Notes under the pieces: model-generated
The model's input: the letters and a program-made list of their open reading frames with translations, nothing else
Database searches by the model: none
Told to the model about the DNA's origin: nothing
Source of the DNA: Bacteriovoracaceae bacterium
Lineage (GTDB): Bacteria; Bdellovibrionota; Bacteriovoracia; Bacteriovoracales; Bacteriovoracaceae
DNA length: 64,000 nt
Assembly (NCBI GenBank): GCA_023701435.1
Contig: JAMPXB010000006.1
Location: 80,548-144,547 of the forward strand
Reading direction: 5' to 3'
Shown here: positions 26,583 to 34,963 of the stretch, piece by piece
Position numbering within the stretch: position 1 is the stretch's first letter
Layout of the letters: each line of letters begins with the position of its first letter
Made by a program: the position numbers and the translations under genes

Positions 26583-27900
26583 TACCGCGGTTTCTTTTCA
26601 CCGGGGCCTTCGGAGCGTTTCTGATTTCTTTCTCAGTTTTTTGAACCCTGGCAGCTCCACGGACACTCTTCTTTTGCCCACGGAAAGTTGCTGGCTTCTT
26701 CTCCACCACTTTCTTCTCAACTTTTTTCTCGGTCTTCATCTTCTCTTCAGGGATGATGTCGAGATTTAAGTGTTTTTGATTCATGATGGCTTCATTGATT
26801 TGAGCAATCATCTTTGAATCATGATGGGCCACCAGATTATAAACGATACCTTTTTTTCCACCACGGGCGACACGGCCGCAGCGATGAAGATAGTAAATAC
26901 CAGTTTTCGGAAGTCCATAGTTCAAGACCCAAACCAGATCCTGAATATCGATACCACGAGCGGCCACATCGGTAGCGATCAAGACTTGCGCCTTTTTCTC
27001 TACAAACGCACGGATCGCACTTTCTCTTTCTTTCTTTTCCAAATCTCCGTGAAGAAGTTTGGTCTTAAGCTTCGGCATTTTTTCCGAGATATATTTATAG
27101 AGATCTTCTGCCTGATTTCGCTGATTGGTGAAGATGATCCCTCTTCCCTGCGCCTGCTTTTCCAGGAACATTTTAACCACCATGTCTTTTTCTGCCGGAG
27201 TCACCTTGACGTTATAAGTTTCAATCCGCGACTGAGGAGCATGGGAAACATCAGAGGCAATCTTGGTGAAATCAACATCCGGGAATTTTTCCAGGATATA
27301 GTTCTCTACTTCTTCCGGAAGTGTGGCGGTAATGAAGCCCATCTGCGTGTGGTTCATGTCAAAGTACTCAATCATGAAATCCAGATCACGCTTAAAGCCC
27401 ATATCAAACAACTGATCGGCTTCATCAAAAATCACATACTGAAGCTGGTTAAAGCTCAATTCTTTTTTCTGGATAGCACTTTTAATACGTGAAGGAGTCG
27501 CGATCAAAATTTCATAAGAGCCACTGGCCACGGACTTCATTTTGGCGTGAGTGTCACCACCAGTCAGATCGCGCACGCGCAGTCTTAAGTGGTGAGACAG
27601 ACCCTTAAACACTCCATGAATCTGGGAAGCCAGTTCTCGGGTAGGGGCCACGATGATGGCGTATGGGGCGCCTTTAAGGGTGTTTTTAATCCCTTGATCT
27701 TCTTTTTGTTTAATTTTACTGGCAATCGGAAGCGCATAGGCCAGCGTCTTACCGGAACCGGTTTCCGACAGCACGATCAATGATTTCCGATTAAGTATCT
27801 CTGGAATAACTCTCTTCTGGATCAAAGTCGCAGTTTTGAGTCCGTGCTCTTTAAAATAGGCCTCAAGACCAGGGTGAAAATCGACATTCAAAAATGACAT
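26569..27900 (-). CDS. DEAD-box ATP-dependent RNA helicase (RhlE-like)
   Basis: A 443-residue RNA helicase that unwinds short RNA duplexes in ribosome assembly or RNA decay. Motifs in order: Q motif LKTATLIQK, Walker A SETGSGKT, PTRELASQI, LTGGDTHAK, DEAD (VIFDEADQL), TAT as motif III, GIIFTNQR, TDVAARGIDI and HRCGRVARGGKKG. A Lys/Arg-rich tail of about 60 residues ends in KNRGIKRR, giving extra RNA binding as in RhlE-type proteins. GAGG lies upstream of the ATG. It has its own divergent promoter region shared with the barrel gene. Confidence 0.94.
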   Translation of the reverse strand: MSFLNVDFHPGLEAYFKEHGLKTATLIQKRVIPEILNRKSLIVLSETGSGKTLAYALPIASKIKQKEDQGIKNTLKGAPYAIIVAPTRELASQIHGVFKGLSHHLRLRVRDLTGGDTHAKMKSVASGSYEILIATPSRIKSAIQKKELSFNQLQYVIFDEADQLFDMGFKRDLDFMIEYFDMNHTQMGFITATLPEEVENYILEKFPDVDFTKIASDVSHAPQSRIETYNVKVTPAEKDMVVKMFLEKQAQGRGIIFTNQRNQAEDLYKYISEKMPKLKTKLLHGDLEKKERESAIRAFVEKKAQVLIATDVAARGIDIQDLVWVLNYGLPKTGIYYLHRCGRVARGGKKGIVYNLVAHHDSKMIAQINEAIMNQKHLNLDIIPEEKMKTEKKVEKKVVEKKPATFRGQKKSVRGAARVQKTEKEIRNAPKAPVKRNRGIKRR

Positions 27901-28048
27901 GGGAATCCTCGTTTAAAATCAACATTTTGGGTGGTGTATCACGAGGGTCAACCTTTGTCAGGGGAAGAGGTAAAAAATTCTAAATACCGGAGAATCCCGA
28001 AAGCCCGTAAACTAATGACTTAACCATCCCTAGCTGGAAAGGAAATCC

Positions 28049-29155
28049 ATGAAAAAGCTGTTATTTGCCCTGATGACCATAGGTTGCGGCCTATACTCCC
28101 TTGATTCTTCGGCCCAGATTTTTAAATTAAATGTTACAGATTACGGGATCGACACCACAACTCCTCAGGGTGCTGCTTTTAAATCCTTTGTGGACTCGCA
28201 GCTTCTCACCATCGAAAATGACATCAACAAGGATCTTCCAAGTGCCCAACCAGAAAGACTTATGGAAGGGATGGCCGATTCATCAGTAATGGCCGGTAAA
28301 GGGATTGGTTCAGATTATGCTTCTAATATGGAAGTTTTCTTAATTGGTGCCGGTGTTGGTGTGGGGGCCGATTTAGAAAAAGATGAAGATACTGACTCTG
28401 ATATTTCGGGCATAGGTATTGCTCCGGGAGTTATTGTGGGTGCTAATTTGGGTTTCCTTGATACCAACAAGATTCTCGGCATGGAAACTGACCGTTTAAA
28501 TGTTTACTTAAACTTCATGAGCTACTCTCATGAACAGGATTTTGAAGATGATCCAGCTAAAAAGTCATCTGCTGAAATTGATATGACTGCCATGGGTATT
28601 CACTTCCGTTACGATTGGATCAAGGGCAATGGTAATAAGTTTCTCGGCTGGGGTGGGGTAAAACTACACTTTGGTTATGAGTACAATAAAACAGATCTGA
28701 CCTTTAACAGCACTATTAATGAAACAGTCAGTGAAACAAGTACAAGTGGTGAGGTTATCAACGGGACCATTGACGGTTCTCCCAGTGCTACCATTCTTGT
28801 TAATACCCACTCTATTCCCCTTGAGATCTCAACCGACGTACAACTTCTTTATATCCTGAGTCTTTATGGCGGTCTGGGTATGGATTACAGCTTCGGTCAA
28901 GCCAAAGGTGATGGCTCTTTAAATGCTGATGAGTCACCAATCACCTGTACCGGTGGTGCTTGCGGCGGCGGAGCCACAGTCCAGGTCCAACCCGAAGCCA
29001 ACATCGATGCCACTGGAAAAGTTAATCCTCTTAACTTCCGCGGTTTCGCCGGTCTTCAAGTCAACCTTCCTTATATCCGCATTTTCGGCCAGGTTGATAA
29101 ATCCCTTGGTAGCGAGCTGGTTGGTGCTACTGCCGGTGTCCGTTTCGTTTACTAA
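28049..29155 (+). CDS. Outer-membrane beta-barrel protein, Lsa36-like
   Basis: An exported 368-residue protein with a signal peptide (cleavage near DSSA-Q). The mature chain starts with a helical cap (AFKSFVDSQLLTIENDINKDLP). It continues as amphipathic strands with Gly-rich turns and ends in aromatic VGATAGVRFVY, the typical C-terminal Tyr/Phe of outer-membrane barrels. The architecture recalls the Lsa36-type surface proteins of Leptospira and Bdellovibrio relatives; this is from memory of layout, not a search. A Cys-Gly-rich loop (ITCTGGACGGG) is unusual. GGAAAGGAAAT precedes the ATG. Confidence 0.75.
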   Translation: MKKLLFALMTIGCGLYSLDSSAQIFKLNVTDYGIDTTTPQGAAFKSFVDSQLLTIENDINKDLPSAQPERLMEGMADSSVMAGKGIGSDYASNMEVFLIGAGVGVGADLEKDEDTDSDISGIGIAPGVIVGANLGFLDTNKILGMETDRLNVYLNFMSYSHEQDFEDDPAKKSSAEIDMTAMGIHFRYDWIKGNGNKFLGWGGVKLHFGYEYNKTDLTFNSTINETVSETSTSGEVINGTIDGSPSATILVNTHSIPLEISTDVQLLYILSLYGGLGMDYSFGQAKGDGSLNADESPITCTGGACGGGATVQVQPEANIDATGKVNPLNFRGFAGLQVNLPYIRIFGQVDKSLGSELVGATAGVRFVY

Positions 29156-29657
29156 ATTTTCTCCACAATTTCGGTTGGCGAAAGCCTCCATACTGCCAAA
29201 GGCCCGATTTTCGGGCCTTTGCTTTTTTCAGGGCCCGCAAATAAGTGAATTTTTCTCTGACCGAAGAAAACTGAGCATGGGGATAAAGAGTGGTGCATCC
29301 CCTTTCAACCAGCTTGAGACTCAGCCCCTTTAAGTCCCCCAAAATTCGTCCATAGATGTCTTCTTTTTCAATCCATAGTTGTTGCAGAGAACCGATAGGC
29401 ACGTTTTTTTTCAGGCATCTTCCCGCCCAGGCACCGGCGTCCCCTGCTCCATTAAGAAAAGGCTGAGTTTTTTCCGGAGAATCAATTTTGGAGAGACGCA
29501 CTTTCATCTGATAACTGCCATGACTAACTAAAATAGTGTCTCCGTCATAAATTTTCAGCACCTTGACGGGAATTTTGAGGGGGACGAGGTCTGTAAGATC
29601 TACCCTGACCAGAAATAGGCTCAACAAAGGCCAAAGAATTTGATAGGGTCGCCGCAT
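29127..29657 (-). CDS. Thermonuclease (SNase/TNase) family nuclease
   Basis: A staphylococcal-nuclease-like Ca-dependent nuclease, 176 residues, with an N-terminal hydrophobic stretch that may be a signal or anchor. Hallmarks: VLKIYDGDTILV, KVRLSKIDSPE (catalytic Arg and Asp), DIYGRILGDL (second catalytic Arg after DxYGR) and LVERGCTTLYP. The usual GLW near the end is KARKSGLWQYG. It would cut DNA or RNA outside the cytoplasm. The gene converges on the barrel gene with 29 bases of overlap, and the barrel gene's terminator lies inside its coding region. Confidence 0.87.
   Translation of the reverse strand: MRRPYQILWPLLSLFLVRVDLTDLVPLKIPVKVLKIYDGDTILVSHGSYQMKVRLSKIDSPEKTQPFLNGAGDAGAWAGRCLKKNVPIGSLQQLWIEKEDIYGRILGDLKGLSLKLVERGCTTLYPHAQFSSVREKFTYLRALKKAKARKSGLWQYGGFRQPKLWRKFSKRNGHRQ
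29198..29228 (+). terminator. Rho-independent terminator of the barrel gene, inside the nuclease gene
   Basis: A perfect ten-base stem (AAAGGCCCGA/TCGGGCCTTT) with a three-base loop, followed by GCTTTTTT, 43 bases past the stop of the plus-strand barrel gene. It is wholly inside the coding region of the convergent nuclease. In the nuclease frame it encodes LKKAKARKS-region residues. Confidence 0.85.
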
Positions 29658-29729
29658 ATTAATCTCCTTTACTGGATATGCCGGGGCCCAGGCCTCTGGA
29701 AAACAACTTGCCCAAAGGAAAGTTCATCT

Positions 29730-30860
29730 ATGAATGTTCGTTCAGAAGTTAACAATCACTTTAAATTCACTCTTCAGCACGTCGACAAACACTGCGGGGC
29801 CCGCGCGGGAATTATTGAAACCCCCCATGGACCTATTGAGACTCCGGTCTTCATGCCAGTGGGAACTCACGGAGCGATCAAGGCCCTTCAGCCTAAAGAG
29901 CTGATCGACATGTCGATTCAGATTTTGCTCTCTAATACTTATCACCTGCACCTGACACCTGGTTCGGAGCTGATTGCTAAGGCCGGTGGTCTTCATAAAT
30001 TTATGGGATGGGATCGTCCGATTCTGACTGACTCAGGCGGCTTCCAGGTTTTCTCACTTCAGAAAAATTCCATTACTGAAGAAGGTGCTAACTTCAAAGG
30101 TGCCAAGGGCGAGAACGTTCTTCTCACTCCCGAAATTTCTATTCAGGTTCAGCAGAACCTGGGCTCAGATATTATGATGGCCTTTGATGAGTGTATTCCT
30201 TATCCGGCCACTGAAAAATATGTCGAGAACTCTATTGCCCGTACTCACCGTTGGCTCGACCGTTGTATCGATGCCTGGAAGAATCCGCAGCAGGCCCTCT
30301 TTGGAATTGTTCAGGGCGGAGTTTATGATAAGTACCGTGAAATCTGCGTAGAAGAAGTGACCAAAAGAAATCTTCCAGGTTACGCCATCGGTGGTGTTTC
30401 CGTAGGAGAAGGTCCTGAGCATATGGAAAAAGTGGTGAGGTTCACGGCCCCTCTTATGCCGAAAGATAAACCGCGCTACGTAATGGGTGTCGGTATGCCG
30501 GAAGATCTCCTGATGATTTGGGAGCACGGAATTGATATGAGTGACTGTATCATTCCAACGAAATTTGCCCGCGGTGGAACACTCTTCACTAACCGTGGAA
30601 AAATCCGCATTGAGCACAAGAATTACCGTCGAGACTTCTTCCCAATTGAGCCGAATCTAAAAGATTATGTGAATACTAATTTCACCCGCGCCTATATTAA
30701 GCATCTTTTTGATTCGAACGAAATTCTGGGACAGATCCTGGCCACTGCTCACAATATTTCATTCTACAAATCGATGGCCACCCGTGCACGTGAAGCGATC
30801 TTGGAAGACCGCTTCCTCGAGTTTAAAAATCAATTTTTAGATGGTTACAAAAGAGACTAA
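29730..30860 (+). CDS. tgt: tRNA-guanine transglycosylase (Tgt), zinc-cysteine-less
   Basis: Exchanges G34 of GUN tRNAs for preQ1 in queuosine formation. 376 residues, normal length. Seen: TPVFMPVGTHGAIKAL, the LTDSGGFQVFSL catalytic Asp, FDEC, GIVQGG, AIGGVSVGEG, YVMGVGMPEDLL and SDCIIPTKFARGG with the nucleophile Asp. The usual zinc site CxCxxCx26H is not intact: the positions of the three cysteines are Leu310, Asp312 and Asn315, although spacing and the final His341 are kept. No frame disturbance is seen. ATG 29730 has AAAGGAA upstream; the frame before it is not coding. QueE is about 10 kb away. Confidence 0.92.
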   Translation: MNVRSEVNNHFKFTLQHVDKHCGARAGIIETPHGPIETPVFMPVGTHGAIKALQPKELIDMSIQILLSNTYHLHLTPGSELIAKAGGLHKFMGWDRPILTDSGGFQVFSLQKNSITEEGANFKGAKGENVLLTPEISIQVQQNLGSDIMMAFDECIPYPATEKYVENSIARTHRWLDRCIDAWKNPQQALFGIVQGGVYDKYREICVEEVTKRNLPGYAIGGVSVGEGPEHMEKVVRFTAPLMPKDKPRYVMGVGMPEDLLMIWEHGIDMSDCIIPTKFARGGTLFTNRGKIRIEHKNYRRDFFPIEPNLKDYVNTNFTRAYIKHLFDSNEILGQILATAHNISFYKSMATRAREAILEDRFLEFKNQFLDGYKRD

Positions 30861-30867
30861 ACTAAAA

Positions 30868-30897
30868 AAAAGGGAGCGGATAACCGCTCCCTTTTTC
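30868..30897. terminator. Bidirectional terminator between tgt and the zincin lipoprotein gene
   Basis: A perfect stem GGGAGCGG/CCGCTCCC with ATAA loop, preceded by a run of A and followed by TTTTT. It can stop transcription in both directions. It lies eleven bases past tgt and just before the stop codon of the minus-strand gene. Confidence 0.88.
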
Positions 30898-30898
30898 G

Positions 30899-33523
30899 TT
30901 AAAGAGAAAAATCAGGAATGCTAATAGGGGGAAGTTTATAACTAGGAGTAAAGTTTTCTTCTATCACTCTTTGCTGTAATTCATCGCGATTAACTCCCAG
31001 GCGTTTTTTCAAAGTCACTGGAGTCAATTTAAGCTTCTTCACCATCGGATCTTTAAAAGCCTCTCTAATGACATAATCTTCAACTTCCTCCCACGCATCT
31101 TTAAGACAGGTTTCTCGTTTCTTTTTAAAGATCAGAGCACCCACCAGCGGGATTTTCGGATTAAGATTGATACACACCTGAGCTTGCTTGGCCCCGGCCT
31201 CTAGCATTCTCTCTTCCAGACCGACAGCGACTTTTTCAATGAACTGCTCCTTAGACTGGTCAATCCATTTATTCACTTCCGGACTCTCGGAGATATTGGC
31301 GCAAGTTTGCGTTTCCAAAAATTTATCAAAGAGCCCACTCTTGGAATTAAACAAGAGCTCCATATCAATGAGCTTAAGGGCCTCTTTGCGGCAATCAATC
31401 ACCAGTTGTTTTGAATCAATGAGGTTAGTTGCCCAGTGATAGCTTGAGAGCACTTGAGTTCTAAGTTTCCCTTTATCCTCATACATAAAGTCCAGAGCAA
31501 GACTTACTTCCTTATCCTGTTCAACCTCATAAATGCCCTGAATATGTTTTAATAATCGCGGCTGCACCTCTCTGGTCAATATCATCTCTTCTTTGGAGTT
31601 CACAAGCTGACCGCCATCGACAGTGAATTTCCTGACGGCATTTTGAATGGAATCTGGAATGGCCGAATTAAGACAATTATAGAAGGAGCTGATCATGAAG
31701 CCAGATCCCACGTTAAAAAGCCCCATCTTTGGTACAGCTTCGTTGTCATGAGAGCGATTAGCACAACCCTCCCAAGTATATTGGGCCTCTTCTCTGATGG
31801 CCTCAAGGTTTGCCGAAACCATTTGCTGATAGGACCTGATTGTTTCATCTTTAATATTGGCAAAGGAGTGCTGGGCCACATAAAGATCAGCAAGCTCCTG
31901 GGTCTGCTCCGGTGAAAGATTGAGAGCTTCCGCTTTAATATAAGCATTCCTTTGAACTTCTTGGTTAAAACATGCTTCCTCATCATGTTCTTCAAAGCAA
32001 TTCACATAAGCATCTTTAGCGATTTTCTTATCTGATAACTGCTTTCTGAACTGCTGAATGCGGGCCAGGTAGTTTTTATCTTTCTGAAGTTCCATTAAAT
32101 ATTTATCAAAGACTTGAGTCAGGTGAGACTTAATCAGACTATCCCACTTGTCTTTGCCCGGCGATTCATTGAGCGCAGTACAACCTTCGGGCTCACTGAT
32201 GGCAATTTTTGATCTGACCATCTTAGCAATATCAACTGCACCGTTACCAATGCAGTTAAGCATTGATGGCATGACCGGAGCATTAAATTCTGAAGATTTA
32301 AAATACACCGACTTCGGTGAGCTCGGCATAGAATTACAGTCTGTAACATTATTGAGCACGGCCTTACTTATTTCCAAAGAACTCTGATCAATCCAATACT
32401 TTAGTAATGCTTCTCTTTCATAAGAGCGGCCCTGATAATAATTCTGCGAGACCCAGTTAAAATGCGGCTCAGAAATTTTTTTTCGGGTGATATCTCCATC
32501 AATTCTGTACATCGCCAGAGATTCAGCGAAATTTTCTTGAGGCGAAGTTCCGGCATAATTCGAGACAATTTTCATGTCTTCAGTTTTTTCCCATTTGCGA
32601 ACAGTGCTGCCGCCATTCACATATTCCGTAATTTCTTTAAACCCAGCAACACTGGCATAATCAGGAGCATGGGAACGGTAAAAAGCACTGCTACCTTTGC
32701 CGCCTTCAAAATCCACGTGGTGATTCATCTCATGGGTTACGGCCTGGTAGAGATAACCTTGATCCAGATTATTTCTCCCCTGCCACAGACACTCATCTGT
32801 CACTTTAATCCAACCACGGCTATAAGCAAGACCACAGGCCCCTTTATATCTCTCCCCTTCAAACTCCTCTCCGCGAGGAATTCTTTGAAGCTCTTTTAAT
32901 TCCTTCAAAGTCGCCTGCGGGGACTTAAGCATCAGGGTCAAACGCCAAAGACCGTAAAGTTCATCCTCATTATAAAGATAATTTTCAAGAGGTATTGTTT
33001 TGCCATTATAATATCCGGGACTCGTAGTCTCATCATTCACCACTGGAATCAGGTTATCTGCTGAGAGCATATGCCCAAACTTCAGGTACCAAAGGTAATG
33101 CACATATCCTGCGACATGATCTTCTTTTCCGTAAATGCGGTTAAAGATACAAGGCACACTAAAGCATCCGGTATAATCAACCCGGTCATACTGAAGATCA
33201 CCGATCTCGTTACCAAAATCCTTTAAGAAGTTTGCTTGTGGAACCGGCAATTGATCCAGATCCAAATGTCTCCAGCGACCGCGAACTCTTGGAGCCTTGG
33301 CATATTTTTTCTCGAGCTGCTGAATTTCCGCCTTCAAGGTATCGACAGTGAATACTTCTTTTAAGCATTGATTCTGAACCGTACTGGCAAGAGCACGCTC
33401 AAGCACCACTTCTTTTTCAGACTGCTTATCCCACCGGGAAATAAGAGTTTCCTGAACCGGCGCCTTGGTACAACTGGCACCAATGATGAGAACAGAGAGG
33501 ACTGCTAGATTATTTTTTTTCAT
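30899..33523 (-). CDS. Large lipoprotein zincin-type metalloprotease
   Basis: An 874-residue lipoprotein (lipobox IGASC). The protease domain in the first half has HEMNH at 264-268 (HExxH) followed by HVDFEGG. About 65 residues later, SPQENFAESLAMY supplies the third zinc ligand (Glu330 or Glu334), a pattern of anthrax-lethal-factor-like zincins. The second half is helical with many paired cysteines and no family I recognise. It would act in the periplasm or outside the cell. ATG 33523 is preferred over TTG two codons upstream because GGGTGG lies at a proper distance. It overlaps the upstream lipoprotein gene by 14 bases, so they form an operon. Confidence 0.8.
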   Translation of the reverse strand: MKKNNLAVLSVLIIGASCTKAPVQETLISRWDKQSEKEVVLERALASTVQNQCLKEVFTVDTLKAEIQQLEKKYAKAPRVRGRWRHLDLDQLPVPQANFLKDFGNEIGDLQYDRVDYTGCFSVPCIFNRIYGKEDHVAGYVHYLWYLKFGHMLSADNLIPVVNDETTSPGYYNGKTIPLENYLYNEDELYGLWRLTLMLKSPQATLKELKELQRIPRGEEFEGERYKGACGLAYSRGWIKVTDECLWQGRNNLDQGYLYQAVTHEMNHHVDFEGGKGSSAFYRSHAPDYASVAGFKEITEYVNGGSTVRKWEKTEDMKIVSNYAGTSPQENFAESLAMYRIDGDITRKKISEPHFNWVSQNYYQGRSYEREALLKYWIDQSSLEISKAVLNNVTDCNSMPSSPKSVYFKSSEFNAPVMPSMLNCIGNGAVDIAKMVRSKIAISEPEGCTALNESPGKDKWDSLIKSHLTQVFDKYLMELQKDKNYLARIQQFRKQLSDKKIAKDAYVNCFEEHDEEACFNQEVQRNAYIKAEALNLSPEQTQELADLYVAQHSFANIKDETIRSYQQMVSANLEAIREEAQYTWEGCANRSHDNEAVPKMGLFNVGSGFMISSFYNCLNSAIPDSIQNAVRKFTVDGGQLVNSKEEMILTREVQPRLLKHIQGIYEVEQDKEVSLALDFMYEDKGKLRTQVLSSYHWATNLIDSKQLVIDCRKEALKLIDMELLFNSKSGLFDKFLETQTCANISESPEVNKWIDQSKEQFIEKVAVGLEERMLEAGAKQAQVCINLNPKIPLVGALIFKKKRETCLKDAWEEVEDYVIREAFKDPMVKKLKLTPVTLKKRLGVNRDELQQRVIEENFTPSYKLPPISIPDFSL

Positions 33524-33929
33524 GTTCAACCACCCTTGATACAGATCCGCTGCCTTCTGAATAGATGACAGAGATACCTTGTGCTGGACACTTCAGTTCA
33601 TATTGGCCCAACTCATGGCCAGTTCCACCGGAGATTTTACTGGTTACGGTGTCGCACTCACTGAACTTATGCTTCCAATACAGAAGTGTTTGTTCGTTTC
33701 CTTTTGGATCGCGAAACCCATTAGTGACGACATCATTTGTGACTTGATATTTTTCGTTGCCCTCAAAGACCAGGACTTTACTGTCTTTTACGGGAATGGA
33801 TTTCTCCTCAATGGGCTCACCCATTTCTGCTTTTAATTCAGAAACGGTGGTCTTGCCGTAATCAAAGGAGCGTTCCTTGGCCCCGCAAGCGGCCAACACT
33901 AAAAAAATTACATAGAAATATGGCTTCAT
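33510..33929 (-). CDS. Small lipoprotein with BamE/SmpA-like motif
   Basis: A 139-residue lipoprotein (lipobox LAAC, Cys15). The mature start YGKTTVSELKAEMGEP resembles the BamE/SmpA pattern (GxTxxxVxxxLGxP), followed by strands KVLVFEGNEKYQVTNDVV and a Cys pair (SECDT, LKCPA). It is not the true BamE; it is probably a structural partner of the zincin lipoprotein, whose start it overlaps by 14 bases. Its ribosome-binding site is buried in an 11-bp hairpin. Confidence 0.7.
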   Translation of the reverse strand: MKPYFYVIFLVLAACGAKERSFDYGKTTVSELKAEMGEPIEEKSIPVKDSKVLVFEGNEKYQVTNDVVTNGFRDPKGNEQTLLYWKHKFSECDTVTSKISGGTGHELGQYELKCPAQGISVIYSEGSGSVSRVVEHEKK

Positions 33930-33930
33930 G

Positions 33931-33967
33931 GTTGTTTCTCCATAGGCTCAATATCGGAAGAAACAAC
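33931..33967 (-). promoter_or_regulatory. Shine-Dalgarno-sequestering hairpin in the leader of the lipoprotein/zincin operon
   Basis: Read on the minus strand, GTTGTTTCTTCC pairs with GGAGAAACAAC directly before CCATG. There are eleven consecutive pairs with one T-G, and a loop of about 15 bases. The GGAG Shine-Dalgarno is fully inside the stem. Confidence 0.55.
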
Positions 33968-34146
33968 TAACAACTTTAGTCAAATATTCTTATGGTTTTA
34001 ATGCGTTATCGAAGGCTTGCAGCATTTAAGAGGCCCATCATCTGGTTTTAGCTAACTTAATTTAGCGTGAAGATAGGTTCCCCCCAATAGGCAAGCTCAC
34101 CTAAAAATTATAAATGATGGTCACTTTAAGAACACTCGGAGGTTCA
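33968..34146. other. AT-rich intergenic region
   Basis: About 180 bases between the divergent lipoprotein gene and the glutaminase-like gene. I see no reading frame of useful length, no RNA gene and no clear -35/-10 pair. It must hold promoters for both directions. Confidence 0.4.
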
Positions 34147-34953
34147 ATGAAAAAGCTCTTTTTTGCGGGCCTGATGCTCACCTGTTCATTTCTCCAGGCC
34201 GAAACATTTAAAAGCCGGATCCAGTCCATTGAAGATGGCATCATTAAGTTTGATAATGGCCGCGTCGCTTTCCAGGATCTGAAGAGCTTTAATCTTCATC
34301 CCGATGATTACATTGAAGTCAAAATTGATGAGCTCTCAACTCTCCTCTCCTATAAAAAACTTCATTCACCGGAAGATACCAATTTAAAGCAGTTCACTTT
34401 GCGAACTGAGGAAACAACTCCTCCGCTTTTCGAACCAACAATCGTTCAAGGTATGGATGAGGCCTGGAAAATCTTTAATCGCTCTAATCCTTATTGGAAA
34501 AGAGTTTCAGAGTGTACTGACCGCGCCCACGTGTGGGCCCATCAGGAATTCAAAACCACTGGAACAAAATCACGAAAAATATTCGTCTTTCTGACGGCTT
34601 CCTATATCAATAGTGTCCGTTTTAAGTGGTGGTTCCATGTGGCCCCTCTTTATCGTGTGAATGATAACGGCACCATCAAGGAACTGGTCATGGACTACCG
34701 TTATTCGGACCGTCCGCAGACAGTTAAAGAATGGACCGATCTCTTCGTCTATACTAAACGCCCTTGTAAAGTGACGACCAGGTTCTCTGAATATGATGTG
34801 AACCCACAGACAGAAAACTGCTACCTTATTTATGAGAGCATGCACTACAAAATTCCGGGTGAAATTCACGAGCAGGAATTAAGTGGTCGCTATAAGACAT
34901 CAAGCAGTGAATCAGAAATCAAGGCTTCTCTACGCTACGCCTTTCAACAATAA
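34147..34953 (+). CDS. Secreted protein-glutaminase-like deamidase
   Basis: A 268-residue exported protein (signal peptide ending LQA). The C-terminal half matches protein glutaminases (Chryseobacterium PG, Gln_deamidase fold): Cys123 in SECTDRAHVWAH, His164 in WWFHVAP, Asp183 in LVMDYRY, followed by RPQTVKEWTDLF. The spacing of 41 and 19 residues is nearly the 41 and 20 known for the Cys-His-Asp triad of that enzyme. Such enzymes deamidate glutamine side chains of folded proteins. The N-terminal 100 residues are a strand-rich pro-domain-like part. ATG 34147 has GGAGG upstream; a frame start 11 codons earlier is not supported. Ten bases separate it from the next lipoprotein gene. Confidence 0.78.
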   Translation: MKKLFFAGLMLTCSFLQAETFKSRIQSIEDGIIKFDNGRVAFQDLKSFNLHPDDYIEVKIDELSTLLSYKKLHSPEDTNLKQFTLRTEETTPPLFEPTIVQGMDEAWKIFNRSNPYWKRVSECTDRAHVWAHQEFKTTGTKSRKIFVFLTASYINSVRFKWWFHVAPLYRVNDNGTIKELVMDYRYSDRPQTVKEWTDLFVYTKRPCKVTTRFSEYDVNPQTENCYLIYESMHYKIPGEIHEQELSGRYKTSSSESEIKASLRYAFQQ

Positions 34954-34963
34954 AGAGTACATT

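Noticed and set aside
26821..27492. A 223-codon frame on the plus strand opposite the DEAD-box helicase
   Set aside because: It has no ribosome site and no recognisable pattern; the helicase motifs on the minus strand explain the sequence fully.
30651..30755. Frameshift as cause of missing zinc cysteines in tgt
   Set aside because: The frame is continuous with conserved RAY and HN residues on both sides and no Cys-rich alternative in another frame.
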